Source of the DNA: Nomia melanderi
Lineage: Eukaryota; Arthropoda; Insecta; Hymenoptera; Halictidae
Length of the DNA: 64,000 nucleotides
Direction: 5' to 3'
Assembly: GCF_051020985.1 (NCBI RefSeq)
Contig: NC_135009.1
Location: 11,540,606 to 11,604,605, forward strand
Positions within the stretch are counted from its first letter, which is position 1, and each line of letters begins with the position of its first letter. The notes under the pieces are model-generated. The model did not search any database and was not told where the DNA came from. It saw only the letters and a list, made by a program, of their open reading frames with translations. Below, one piece after another: positions 22,858 through 33,645 of this stretch. The position numbers and the translations under genes were made by a program.

Positions 22858-23129
22858 TTAACCGTTTGGATGCTAAACGACTCTTGTGGATATTTACCAA
22901 AAATGCGGAAGTGATTGGGTGTGTATACAAAAAAATTAATAAGAGTACCTACCTAATGAGATCACAAATATTGTGCTATTACAAAAAAATATCAAAGAGT
23001 AACATTTATTCAAATAAATTTACTTTGATTTACTTGAAAAAAATAGTAAGAAAATTACTTCGCGCTCTCCGCAATTTTGGAACAACGCAAGAAGAGTGCT
23101 ACAGCGCTCATCAGCACTCAGACGGTTAA
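22858..23129. mobile_element. Family I TTAA MITE
   Basis: Left end TTAACCGTTTGGATGCT; right end in reverse complement TTAACCGTCTGAGTGCT, 14 of 17 matching. TTAA is present on both sides; total 272 bp. The interior is AT-rich; a 113-codon frame (22788-23129) starts outside the element and crosses it, so it is not a coherent gene. CCG-type ends and TTAA fit a piggyBac-like MITE. Only one copy is seen. Confidence 0.7.
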
Positions 23130-24826
23130 CACTATCATCCCAAAACAGAGCACTAGAAATAGCAGTAAAATAAAATCAAATCCACGCGATGCTGACCGAG
23201 AACCATTAACCAGCGGACTCGAAGCGTCCGTTATTCACCGTAATAGAAAACAAGCGAACGAAATCAATTGGATCAAGATATCGCGGTGCCGATAGATCGC
23301 AAATATTCAAAGCGATCCGTGGAACAAGCGCGCACGGCGCGGCGCGGCGCCGAGCGTCGAGTGCCATCGACGTCCGCGTGGGATCGGCCCTCGTCGCGTC
23401 CGAGAGTGCACTTTTGCATTACGTACAAAGTTGTATTCGAATTACGAGTCCCGGCGGTGTTGATTCGACGGAAACGTCCGCTAAAAACGTCCGACATTGT
23501 CGATCGACGGAATCCCGCGCAGAAATTAAAGCTTGATTCACAGTGACGGCCGACGCGACGGCACGCCCGGATCACGATCAATCAGGATCAAGGATTTCAC
23601 CGTGGATTTCAGCGTTCGCGTTCTACGGTTGGAAAATATTCAACCGTCGCAGTTGAAAGTTTTTCCGCTGCACGTATTCGTCGTATTTCTAATGAAGTAT
23701 TAACGAAATTTCCGATGGCATTAAGTAGAAGTAATGCACGAAAGGAGTAGGATTATTTTATTCCAATATTTCAGTCGCTCGGAAGGTGGTTAAGTCTCGA
23801 ATACAGAAATTGAGAAATTCGGAAGCTATAAAAAGGGCTGATCTAGACCAAGGAAACGAGTAAATTCTTGAATAACTGAGAAGAATATTTATTCCATTAA
23901 AATTTACGAAGATCAGAAAATATAAGAAAATCGGGTTAACCTATTGGCTTCCGATCGACTGATTTCATGTTCAATTGCATTACAAAATTTTATGTTGAAC
24001 GTAGAATTGTATCAGTGTTCAAAGGGTTACATTTTCAATTGTTTCCTAGATATAGTTTGTACACGTATACACCACTTACTGTAATCAGTCGAACAATTGG
24101 TTACAAAATACAAGTTAGATGATACATGTCTCTTAATGGAAACAGGAAAATGAGGTTAAACGAAAGGAAAAAAAAACGCAGAATTTTCAATCAAACGTTG
24201 AAACTGATTATTTGACCGGCACGTTTAGCGTTGACAGCGAAACGCGCGCTAGCGTCGCGTCGCGCTTTTAATTTTCCTCGTCGCGGCCATTATTGCGGCC
24301 GATGTCGATTATTCCCACTCGGTCGGACATTCGTTTCCTGGTATCCGGTAATCGGCCGTTTCTCGCGCGCCGAATTTTCAATCGCGACGCAGACAATCGC
24401 CGCGAAAAATTGCCGCGCGGACGATTCCCGTCGAATTCGCGCGGATCGGATGTCCCGCCGATTGATTCTGCGCCGGGATGTCGGCGATGTATCAGTCGGC
24501 GCGACGGGGATCGTAATTTGCTCGACAATGGGCGGATTCGTTGAGAAATGTGCAGCGCGGAGTGATTGTTTTAGTACACTGTGGTTTAATAAAGAATTGA
24601 AATCTGCGAAGATTGATTACTCAGAGAAGAATTGACTGGAGATCGGTTAGAAAGTTAGCCTCGTTTGGTTTGTACGCGTTAATCGTGGATAACCAATTTA
24701 TGGGGATTTTTAATTACTTTTTTTGTATCATCTTGTAACTTTAATGTTTCGGAAGTGCTTGTTGCTATTAGAGTTATGAACGTTTTGTTGTTTCCTTTAG
24801 GTGGTATAATGTGATATTACGAATAT
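23130..24826. other. Non-coding stretch
   Basis: CpG-rich around 23270-23590 and 24230-24560 with overlapping frames up to 134 codons (24231-24635, plus), Arg-rich and without recognised domains. GGTTAACCTATTGGC at about 23934 and CAAAGGGTTAC at about 24019 may be a degraded TTAA element of under 100 bp. Confidence 0.45.
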
Positions 24827-25044
24827 TTAATATAAAACTTCGGAGCAGTTGAATCGACTTACTGAAATTCCTCTATGGAAACTCTAAGGATGCATGTATT
24901 GAGACTAATTGATTTATAATTCACCTTGAGTATCGTTAAATCAATTTCTTTAATAATTTCTCAGAGAAACATCTGTTATCTTTCTAATAATTGCAAGAAC
25001 TCAGGAATCAGTCACTTTCACCCGTTTGGTAGCATTAGTGTTAA
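24827..25044 (-). mobile_element. Family B TTAA MITE
   Basis: The right end in reverse complement is TTAACACTAATGCTACC. The left end is eroded (TTAATATAAAACTTCGG) but keeps TTAA. The body matches family B in reverse: CCTCTATGGAAACTC, AATTGATTTATAATTCA, TTCTCAGAGAAACATCTG. 218 bp, close to full length. Confidence 0.82.
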
Positions 25045-26414
25045 TACATACGTCTATTCATAATGAATATTGTGAATGAATGGTGTTATGAATGAATATT
25101 ATAAATTAATACAACGACAGATCGATTAAGAATCATAGAATTAAACTAACTTAGCTTCGGATATTTCCTAAATTGAATTTATTTGCATCTTCCCGCCTGA
25201 ATGTATATTATTCGAGAACAGAGTGAAAAGTTTGTTAAATCTACCTATGTTAGTTTCAAATTTCTGTTACTAATTATTCCAGTCAATCGTCGAATCAGGT
25301 CGTTTCGAATATTCCAGAAAAACGTTACATTTCCTTGAATCGTGTCTCTTTTAATTTCAAACAAAATTATGATCCCCGTGTTCTGTGTTTTTCGCTCGCG
25401 GGTGTGTAGTGCGGTCGGGAACGCGTGCTTTCAGCGGGGGAACGCGCTCGGCGGTGTTCAAATGTAAAATTGAAACGACGCTGGAGAGCAGCATAATGGG
25501 TCGATTTAATTTTCGCGTGCATTGTTTACCAGCGATCGTTGGGAAAGTAAGCGGAACTGATTTGTATTCTTAATCGGTTGCGAGTACGCGCGCACGCGAG
25601 CTTTTGTCAACCCTATCGAGCGGGGTTCGGTAAATAACATTGCCGCGCAACGGCCACCGAGGAGGATATAATTAAAAATTCCTCCCTCGGAACGATTGTT
25701 TATCGTTCAACGAGTCTGAACTCTTTTATACCTTCATTTCCATTCGTCGGTCATCTTGTACTTCATAATCTGTTATCCCCTAATGAACTTCCTTCTGATA
25801 TACGATAAAGATGAATTGTTACGCTCAATCGGAGAATAATAGACGACTGTTACATGTACCGCGTGAATTTAAGAACGTTCTCTCGAATTCTCAATTGAAA
25901 AATTAGGAAGAACGTTTAATCAATACGATTCCATCGCTGTCCGGTACTCTGCAAAAGGATTTCGTTACCGTGAAAATTGCTGTTCGTTTTCATTAAGTTT
26001 CGCGGATTCGGAAATAAAACGGCAGCTCGATAGAAAGGAAAAATCAATCTTCGGGATACCAGCGTTCGCTGAAAAATTACTCTAGTATGCAACAATAGAG
26101 ACGTAACTCCATTTATATCCTATTGGTGCTCCGTGCAACATTCAACAAACTACCCTGTTCAATTTCCGCTTTCCATGGCCACTTTTTTCGAAAATATTCC
26201 ACGCGAAAGCGCGCATTGTTCCTCGTTGAATACACGTATACACACGCGTTTTTAAGTCCAAAAGGAACTTCGCGTAAAACAAAGTACAAACATTTTTTAA
26301 AATTGCATTTCCATTCCCATTGGGGCGCGCTGGAAACCTAGTCCAGAGCGGAAGTATATTGATTTTGAATATTTGAAAAACCACAAATGATTTGTGGTAA
26401 ATCTCATCTCCGAC
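25045..26414. other. Non-coding stretch, no feature seen
   Basis: AT-rich with a CpG-rich patch at about 25385-25660. A 62-codon plus-strand frame there has no recognised motif. Confidence 0.5.
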
Positions 26415-26638
26415 AGTGTTTCACTAGAAACATTGAACATTGACTAACGGGGTACAAACAATATTTCACGAAAGCAACTTAACGAGAAATCATACAAAAT
26501 TAACCAGCACACCTCTTTTTGCTTGAATATTTCACACATTGGCGCATTACAAAAAGCTTAATATTAAATATTAAATTTCATAATTCCGTATATATTAAAG
26601 TAGCCACTGAGAGTGGCCATTGGAGTGCAAAAGGTTAA
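26415..26638 (+). mobile_element. Family A TTAA MITE, left end eroded
   Basis: The right end in reverse complement is TTAACCTTTTGCACTCC. The left end is decayed, but the TTTCACTAGAAACATTGAAC segment matches family A. The body contains AACGAGAAATCAT and the ATTAAATATTAAATTTC site corresponding to the nested-insertion point in the copy at 6898. The subterminal hairpin is GCCACT-GAG-AGTGGC: both arms differ from the usual GGTGACT/AGTCACC but still pair. It shares TTAA 26635-26638 with the next element. Confidence 0.8.
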
Positions 26639-26848
26639 TCCTTCACGAGTTTTTCACTGGAGATACTCAATATTTCCTAACAAGATGCGAATAACATTCC
26701 CCAAACTTGACTTAAGAATCGTACGTACTTCGAAGAACACTATCTTCTTTCAATATTTCTCATATTGCTGCGTCACACAAGCTTTAATAATTAAATATCA
26801 AATTTTACAATGTTGATATTTACAAATTTGCAGTTTGCAAGGTTTTAA
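26635..26848 (+). mobile_element. Family A TTAA MITE, diverged right end
   Basis: It starts TTAATCCTTCACGAG and continues with the family A segment TTTTTCACTGGAGATACTC. The ATTAAATATCAAATTTTAC site is present. The right end is degraded (TTTGCAAGGTTTTAA) and the hairpin is lost. It abuts family A on the left and family F on the right, sharing TTAA with both. Confidence 0.7.
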
Positions 26849-27092
26849 CCACTTGCGCTGCAAATGAATTCAGAAATTTGGCAAAGTCTGCGATGAATTT
26901 TGTTTTTACCCATCTTACACTGATATGTACACTTATATTGTTTGTTAATCATTCTGTGTAGAGTGATACATTTCGAAGTAATCTAATAGATGTAATGCAA
27001 CAAGATCATCAATGTGTGAAAGACGTCATTGAGAATTATGGGATAGAAGCGTTTCGATATGCGTAACACGTCTTTCCATCGCAAGTGGTTAA
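26845..27092. mobile_element. Family F TTAA MITE
   Basis: Left end TTAACCACTTGCGCTG; right end in reverse complement TTAACCACTTGCGATG, 15 of 16 matching. TTAA is intact on both sides; 248 bp. The interior is non-coding. Third member of a chain of three adjoining TTAA elements. Confidence 0.85.
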
Positions 27093-28365
27093 TAGATAAA
27101 CTCAAACAATTATCCAGAATCCAAGATAGAAAACGACCGATGAAGCTCTTCAACATCTGTAAGAAAATATGCAACGTGCGCATTATAAGGATGTGCCAGT
27201 TTATGTGTGTGCGTGTGCGTTGTGTATTCAAGGAGGGAGGCTGCTCTGCGATGCTGCGTTGTTTTTGAACGAATGACGAAAAAGAAAGAAAGGAAGGTGC
27301 AAGGGCAGTTGGCGATGAGCGTTTGTATCGAGACGAATTTTGTGCTGACGATGAAATAAATTATTATAGTGTTACTACAGTATAAACAATGAAAGGGTGG
27401 ATCTGGAGTAACCGAGAACTACGAATAAATATATGTATTTAATAAAATAAAGCTAAAACTATGATCAAAGTATAAAATATGGAAACAACACGGACAACGC
27501 GTAAAAAGTACAACTCAATGCCACGTCCCTCACTCACACTCATTCTTACATTCACTCTTCTCAAAAATACCTCAACCCACGCTGAAAATTCTAGATACCA
27601 CATTATTACCGACCAAATAAATCCTTATACATCGAACAAACGCGGTCGAAAGATCAACGCGCGCCCCGCCGTTGTCCGCATTCCCGGATCGGGGCGGCGT
27701 TCGCGTGCGAGATGCGGCCGCCGAGATAAATGAAATTCATAAGACGTCGGGGGCGGTATCCTCGAGACGGGACTTCCCCGTCTGCCGGGGGGATGGGGCG
27801 CAATAGTTTTGCCCGCGAGGTCGGAGGCGGTTGAAGCGGCGGGAAGGGCGGTCGCGCGGGAAAGAGAGAGAAAGTCGGGGTTAGAGGGCGAGGCGGGGTC
27901 ACGGGGGCTCGGCCCGTGCAACAAGTGATGTTATTAGGTTGGCGGCGGAGGGTGAAACTCGGGGGTTTGCGAACGCCACCGGATCATAATGCATAACTCT
28001 TGCCCCGTCCTTGTCTTACCCCTCCGGCGCGCGGCTATTCAACTTCCCGGCGCGAGTTACTCTCGACGCCCCGACCGAGATTTTCCGCCGGCGAAACCGG
28101 AAGCCGTCGATCGATCCCTCTCGCGACGCGACGCGTCACGCGACCGCGAGTGTCTACGTCGCCGCCTTCATCTTCGTCTGGAGGGTTTCTTGTTTCGCTG
28201 GTGGCTGACGTCTGCTAACCCTCTGAGGCTTCCGGGAGAGATGGAGTTGGTTTGCGATGCGGCGGGTACGAGGGATTTTTGGTGCGTTCGGAGCACTTGG
28301 TTGTGCCGCAGATCGGAAGGTGGGAATAGGTGAGAATCATTTGGATCGCGAGCTTGGAATCTTGG
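27093..28365. other. Non-coding stretch with CpG-rich core
   Basis: From about 27650 to 28330 the sequence is strongly CpG-rich, and frames of 65-114 codons overlap on both strands with Arg/Pro/Ser-rich peptides. It could include a promoter-like CpG patch, but nothing decisive is seen. Confidence 0.45.
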
Positions 28366-28590
28366 GGATTTCGATGTTGATGCGAGGTTGGAGCTTGTGA
28401 TGTTGGAATATTAGGGATTTCGATGGTGATGCGAGGTTAGAGCTTGTGATGTTGAATATTAGGGATTTCGATGTTAATGCGAGGTTAGAGCTTGTGATGT
28501 TGGAATATTAGGGATTTCGATGTTGATGCGAGGTTAGAGCTTGTGATGTCGGAATATTAGGGATTTCGATGTTGATACATAGAGTTTGCG
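28366..28590. repeat. 49-bp tandem array
   Basis: Units start at 28366, 28415, 28463, 28512 and 28561 (period 48-49 bp; the last is partial). Each unit starts GGATTTCGATGTTGATGCGA, continues GGTTAGAGCTTGTGATG and ends TTGGAATATTAG. Units differ at one to three bases. The array decays to the right into GATATCGG/GATACTG-like sequence. Confidence 0.95.
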
Positions 28591-29744
28591 ATGATTAACA
28601 CTGTGATATCGGAAATTGGAATATTGAAATTTGCGATACTGAAACTTCTGATACTGAGTCTTTTAACATTGATACCACGCATTTCGAATATTAACGCACG
28701 GAAAATAGTTTCCGAGACACGTACGGTTCGCGAGAATCATGAATATCGGAACTGAATAATATTTACACTCTCCCGAACCGCGGAAGCTCTAGTATAAAAC
28801 TTTAATCGTAAAGCTTCCGCGGATACCAAAACTCGAGAGCCCTGTAATAAAACGTCCGTCAAATCCTCATCGGCTGGCCTCGATCTCAATTAACTTCTCC
28901 GTTACCAGGACTAACGTCAAGACCGGCGTCCCTAATAAAAGTTCCCGCGGCGGGGCGTGATTTTTCCAGCGGGCCGGGCAAATTTCTCATCCGTCCCGCC
29001 GGGAGGAACATTTACACCCTGGGTCGGGCTTCTCATTAAGATGGAGGTTCGCGCGAAGTGTCCTCGAGGCCCGGGTATGATAATCGGCTGAATCGAAGAT
29101 GAGCCTCGCCGAGGAAAATAAATTCTTCTTCCGACCTGGCCACCGCCGAGGTGGAAGAGGAGAGAGAGACCGCTGCTACTCTCTTCCGGCGGTTGAAGAC
29201 AAAGAGGCTTTATTATGCGCGAAGAACGGTGGAAATTGAGAACGAAGGGTGGAGCCTGGGTCCGGAGATTGGCGGCGATGCCAGGTGTTCCTGGGCCGGG
29301 ATAGCCGGCCGACCTTATATCCGCGGACCGTAATTTATTACGCCCCGCGGTCGTTGTTTTATCTCAGCTGCGTCATCGCCGGGGACACCTGACGATTTCC
29401 GGCGTCGATTTGTAATAATGTAAGGCCACATTCCGCCGGCTGTAGCCTTCCTCCTTTCTTACCGGTCTTGGGATTTAAGATTTTCTACCGCGGTCATGGC
29501 GACGCGGGAAGAGATGAAAACACTCTCGACGTGAATGGAGATAAATGACGTTCACCGGCTTGGCTCTGGACGCCTCGCGTCTCTCTTTTCCTCGGTTCTA
29601 CTTATCCTTGATCATTTACAATTATTTGGTATCCGGAGGTTGTTTTTCTTTATTATTCGTGAAAGCTTTTTGGAGCTTCTTTCGGGATTATGATTTTATG
29701 AAGAAACTTTTTTAATTGTGCTGTCCACAGTCCTGCAGATTTAT
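28591..29744. other. Non-coding stretch
   Basis: The left part (to about 28700) may contain degraded echoes of the 49-bp array. From 28850 to 29560 it is CpG-rich. No frame has a recognised domain. Confidence 0.5.
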
Positions 29745-30108
29745 AGTTCGATAGTTCAATAGTTTCGCAGTTCAATGGTTCAATAGTTCAATAGTTCAAT
29801 AGTTCAATAGTACAATAGTTCAATAATTCAATAGTTCAATAGTACAATAGTTCAATAGTTCAATAATTCAATAGTTCAATAATTCAATAGTTCAATAGTT
29901 CAATAGTTCAATAGTTCAATAGTTCAATAGTTCAATAGTTCAATAGTTCAGTAGTTCAATAATTAAATTGTTTTACAGTTCAATAGTTCAATAGTTCAAT
30001 AATTCAATTGTTTCACAGTTCAATACTTCAATACTTCAGTAGATCAATAGTACCATAATACCATTAAAACCATAATACCATAATACCATAATACCATAAT
30101 ACCATAAT
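29745..30108. repeat. Octamer array (GTTCAATA) with TACCATAA sub-array
   Basis: From 29745 to about 30048 the 8-bp unit GTTCAATA is repeated over 30 times with single-base variants (GTACAATA, ATTCAATA). From about 30050 to 30108 a second 8-bp unit, TACCATAA, takes over. The switch of unit without change of period is notable. Not telomeric and not coding. Confidence 0.93.
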
Positions 30109-33053
30109 ACTTCTACAGTTGCATAGCTCCGCATTCATTCGAATCTCATACAGCCGCGCCACGAACGTTTAAACCGCGAAGGTCGTTCCCTCACTCCAGT
30201 CTTATAAGTCGCACCCGACCGTCAAGCCACGCCCACTCACCTCTCCGCGCGAATCACAGCCGACGCGCGGTGGGAGCGCAGTCCAAACATTCTTTCGAAT
30301 TGCTTCACTATCCACGCAGTTAACAGTAGGACACCGATTGAAGTATAATTCACGACTATTTGATCCTTTTCTCCGACGTCTCCGTCGAGTGTTTACGAGG
30401 CGGCTCGATCGATAGACAGCGAGAAAGAGAGACACCGCGGCACGCTAATTGAATACCTCCGATTTATCAGATGCTACGAGTGCCCTCGACGTGGGCAGAT
30501 CAAGCTTTTTTCCCCGTCGCCCGTTTCCAATTTAGCGACCGGCGATTCCGTATATCGTAACAGGGCGACGGAGCTGAAGAGCACCGGGACCCCGGGAGTG
30601 TCGCTTCGACCACTTTAACGAGGTCCTTCAGCCTTTTCCACCCCTCGCCTCCCCTCGCCATTTCCCCTCCGCTGGATCTTCTTCCCGTTTCATCCGTTTC
30701 GTCCTAACCCAGTATTATTTAATTCGTGCCCGCCGCGGCACGTTTCACGGATATTAGAAACCGCGACGTGAATTGGATTCTCCAGGGCCAAGAATTGCCC
30801 TCATTGTTATTTAAACGAGCCGGTAATACACCGGAACAACCGGTTTTGTTATCGTTGCGCAGCGAATCTTCGTCCGTTTACACATATTCTTCTTCTATTT
30901 TTAATATGAACTTATTGCATTGTACGTATTACAAGGAATATTATTTTATATTATACATTGTATTATATTATATTGTATATTATATATGTTATAGTATATA
31001 CTATATTATGTTACATTATATTTTCCCCTGTCTGTTTACTTGAAATGCAAAAGAACTTTGCTGTTCTTTATGTTTGCACCGCAAACCATGTTACGAAACA
31101 CAAGTAGAATAGTAGATACCATGTCAGACGATGCTGTTCTGTAGCGTATAAGAATTAACAAGGATCATTCAGAAATTATTAAATCCACTAAATTAGACAT
31201 GTTAGACATATATATATAAATATTATCTCCGAATACATTTCGCTCTTCGCATGAAACATTTTTATAGAAACTCCACTCTAGTTTCTCTATTCCCATGAAT
31301 ATCTATAAATCGGTTCGACTATTTCTTTATTTAAAAGTCTATTTCTCTCCTCGCACCGAAACAAAAAGAGCAGAGCTCCTTTCACAAAAACCACAGCCCG
31401 GTTTCTCTAAATTTTCGCAAAAACCGCCGAATGTCGTCAGTTAGAATTTACCGTTTGATCTTCGTCTTCCCATCCAAGGAGCTTTCGCTTGACCTGACCC
31501 GGTCCGCAAATTTTCACACGTACCTCGCGAGAGGTCCGACCTGCTTCGAAGTCGACGCCCTTCTTTCCCTCCTCATCCGCCGGCAGCCGGCGAAAAAGGG
31601 CCGGAAATTTCTCTCTCAGCGGTTCATTCTAACCGAAGAAAAAGCTGCCGCCGACTGACAGCTGTAATCGTTTCCACCGTCGATAAAATGGACGCGGAAT
31701 TTAGATAAGGTTCGTCGGGGAACGTTACGCTCGGTTCTGATATATCGTCCCCGGTTTTTGTTCGCGGATGTTTTTATCTCGCGACAGGAACATTACACCG
31801 AACGGTTAAATATTTGCGAGCAGACTCGTGAAAAATGTCCCCGCGCGAATTGCGCCCGCAATTCCTGCCGGGAGCGGGGACGCGTCGCGCGACCGGCCGG
31901 TTTAATCAATTAGACGCGAGATAACTAATTCTTCGCGGTGTCTTGAATATTCGGTCGAGCGGTTCGCTGCGGAAATAAAATGGAATAGGATACCGCGCGC
32001 TGCTCCTATCTATCAATAATGTACGATTCTCCATCGATATTTGCCTCTGAAAATTGAACGTCGAACTTCGAGAGTCCTGCGGCTGGCATTGGACGATCCA
32101 GAATTGGCGCTTCTATTTCGTTTCTAGTGCATTTTCACTGAACCTTCGAGGATTGGATTCTTCTCTACTTGTTTCGAAAGGGAGAATCTTTGGTAATTCG
32201 GATATCTTCAGAGAACTTTCGCAAATTCAGTTTCCCTCGGGATTTTTCGGAGTCGATCACTAATGTTAACTCATTGACCGGTCACGGGTTAACTCGTGTT
32301 TGCACTTGCGTTAGCTATTTCAATTTTTGAAAGACAGGGCAATATAGAATATTGCAAATGCAGCATATTCAAAATTATATTTCAATTATGTCACTGTCCA
32401 TGGTCAAAATTCACGCAGTCACGTACACGCTTTTCTCGCGGTCCAGTCGCTCGGTTATGGACACTCTTCCTGGCGTTCTCTCAGCCACTCAAGATTTTCC
32501 AAACGCAGTCACACTATTTACCAAACATCGCGGCGCCGCTTCGTCGCACTATGACCTGGTCGCCCGCACGCACACACAACGAACCATTCATCCCACACTC
32601 ACTCATCTGGAAAAACCCTAGACTGCAAATATTTTAGAGGTTTTATCCGGCATCGACGCGAATGCCGATTGCGTGATTTGTTTACTAATCGACTTTCGTT
32701 ACACTGATTACGTAGACTGGTGTACACGGCTTACACGGTTCGGTATAACGACGTCTTAAGTTGCGTTATTGGATTCCGTAATAGCGCGGCCCGGCAGCGT
32801 TACAGGTTGTTTACGCAGGCGTTACGTGACGAAGATTCTCGTCGGGAGCTTATTGTGTTTGCATTCAGACAAGTTTACCGACCGTGATCCGCGCTCGTTT
32901 CTACTCGTTTGTTTCTTCGAAGCTAATTGCACGGAAGAACGGTGTTGCTCTTCTCTTGAATCGTACATTGTGAACGAATTTTAATCTTTAATAGTCGGTG
33001 TAGTCGCGGGAGCCATCAAAGTGTTACAAGGAAAACTGTGAAATTAGATAATC
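30109..33053. other. Long non-coding stretch
   Basis: CpG-rich around 30130-30730, AT-rich at 30900-31420, mixed after that. Open frames up to 113 codons (32296-32637, plus) have no recognised domain. TTAACTCATTGACC at 32265 and a second TTAA at 32289 bracket only 28 bp and cannot be called an element. Nothing else is supported. Confidence 0.45.
30932..31022. repeat. TAT-rich low-complexity tract
   Basis: Irregular TATTATA/TATATTG repeats, about 90 bp, with almost no G or C. Confidence 0.8.
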
Positions 33054-33645
33054 GAGTAATCGAGCGAAGTAAGGGAAAATGGAATTGAGTTACATTGGGT
33101 GATAGTGAAATCGAGCGAAGTAAGGAAACATGAAATTGAGTAACGTTGGGTGAAAGTTACATTGAGTAGCGTTAGGAGATAGTAAGGTTGAGTAATGTTA
33201 GGTGAAAGTAAAGTTGAGTAGTGTTAGGTGAAAGTAAAGTTGAGTAGCGTTAGGTGGAAGTAAAGTTGAGTAACATTAGGTTGAAGTAAAGTTGAGTAAC
33301 ATTAGGTTAAAGTAAAATTCAGTAACGTTAGGTGAAAGTAAAGTTGAGTAGTGTTAGGTGAAAGTAAAATTAAGTAGCGTTAGGTGGAAGTAAAGATGAG
33401 TAACGTTGAGTGAAAGTAAAATTGAGTAGCGTTAGATGGAAGTAAAGTTGAATAACATTAGGTGGAAGTAAAGTTGAGTAACATTAGGTTAAAGTAAAAT
33501 TCAGTAACGTCAGGTGAAAGTGAAGTTGAGCAGCGTTAGATGGAAGTAAAGCTGAGTAATATTAGGAAAGTAAAATTGAGTAACGTTAGACGGAAGTATA
33601 GTCGAGTAACATTAGGCGAAAGTAAAATTCAGTAAAACGACGTAA
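33054..33645. repeat. 26-bp tandem array
   Basis: A 26-bp unit, GAGTAGTGTTAGGTGAAAGT followed by AAAGTT, repeats about twenty times. Successive starts at 33190, 33216, 33242, 33268 and 33294 give an exact 26-bp period in the core. At the left edge a longer unit containing CGAGCGAAGTAAGG is duplicated once. Unit variants (AGGTGGAAG, AGGTTAAAG, GAGTAACATT) recur in non-adjacent units, a mild higher-order pattern. Non-coding, with TAA/TAG in all forward frames. Confidence 0.95.

Noticed and set aside
32265..32292. TTAA-bounded sequence of 28 bp as a MITE
   Set aside because: Too short, and the ends do not match any family well enough; could be a solo remnant or chance.
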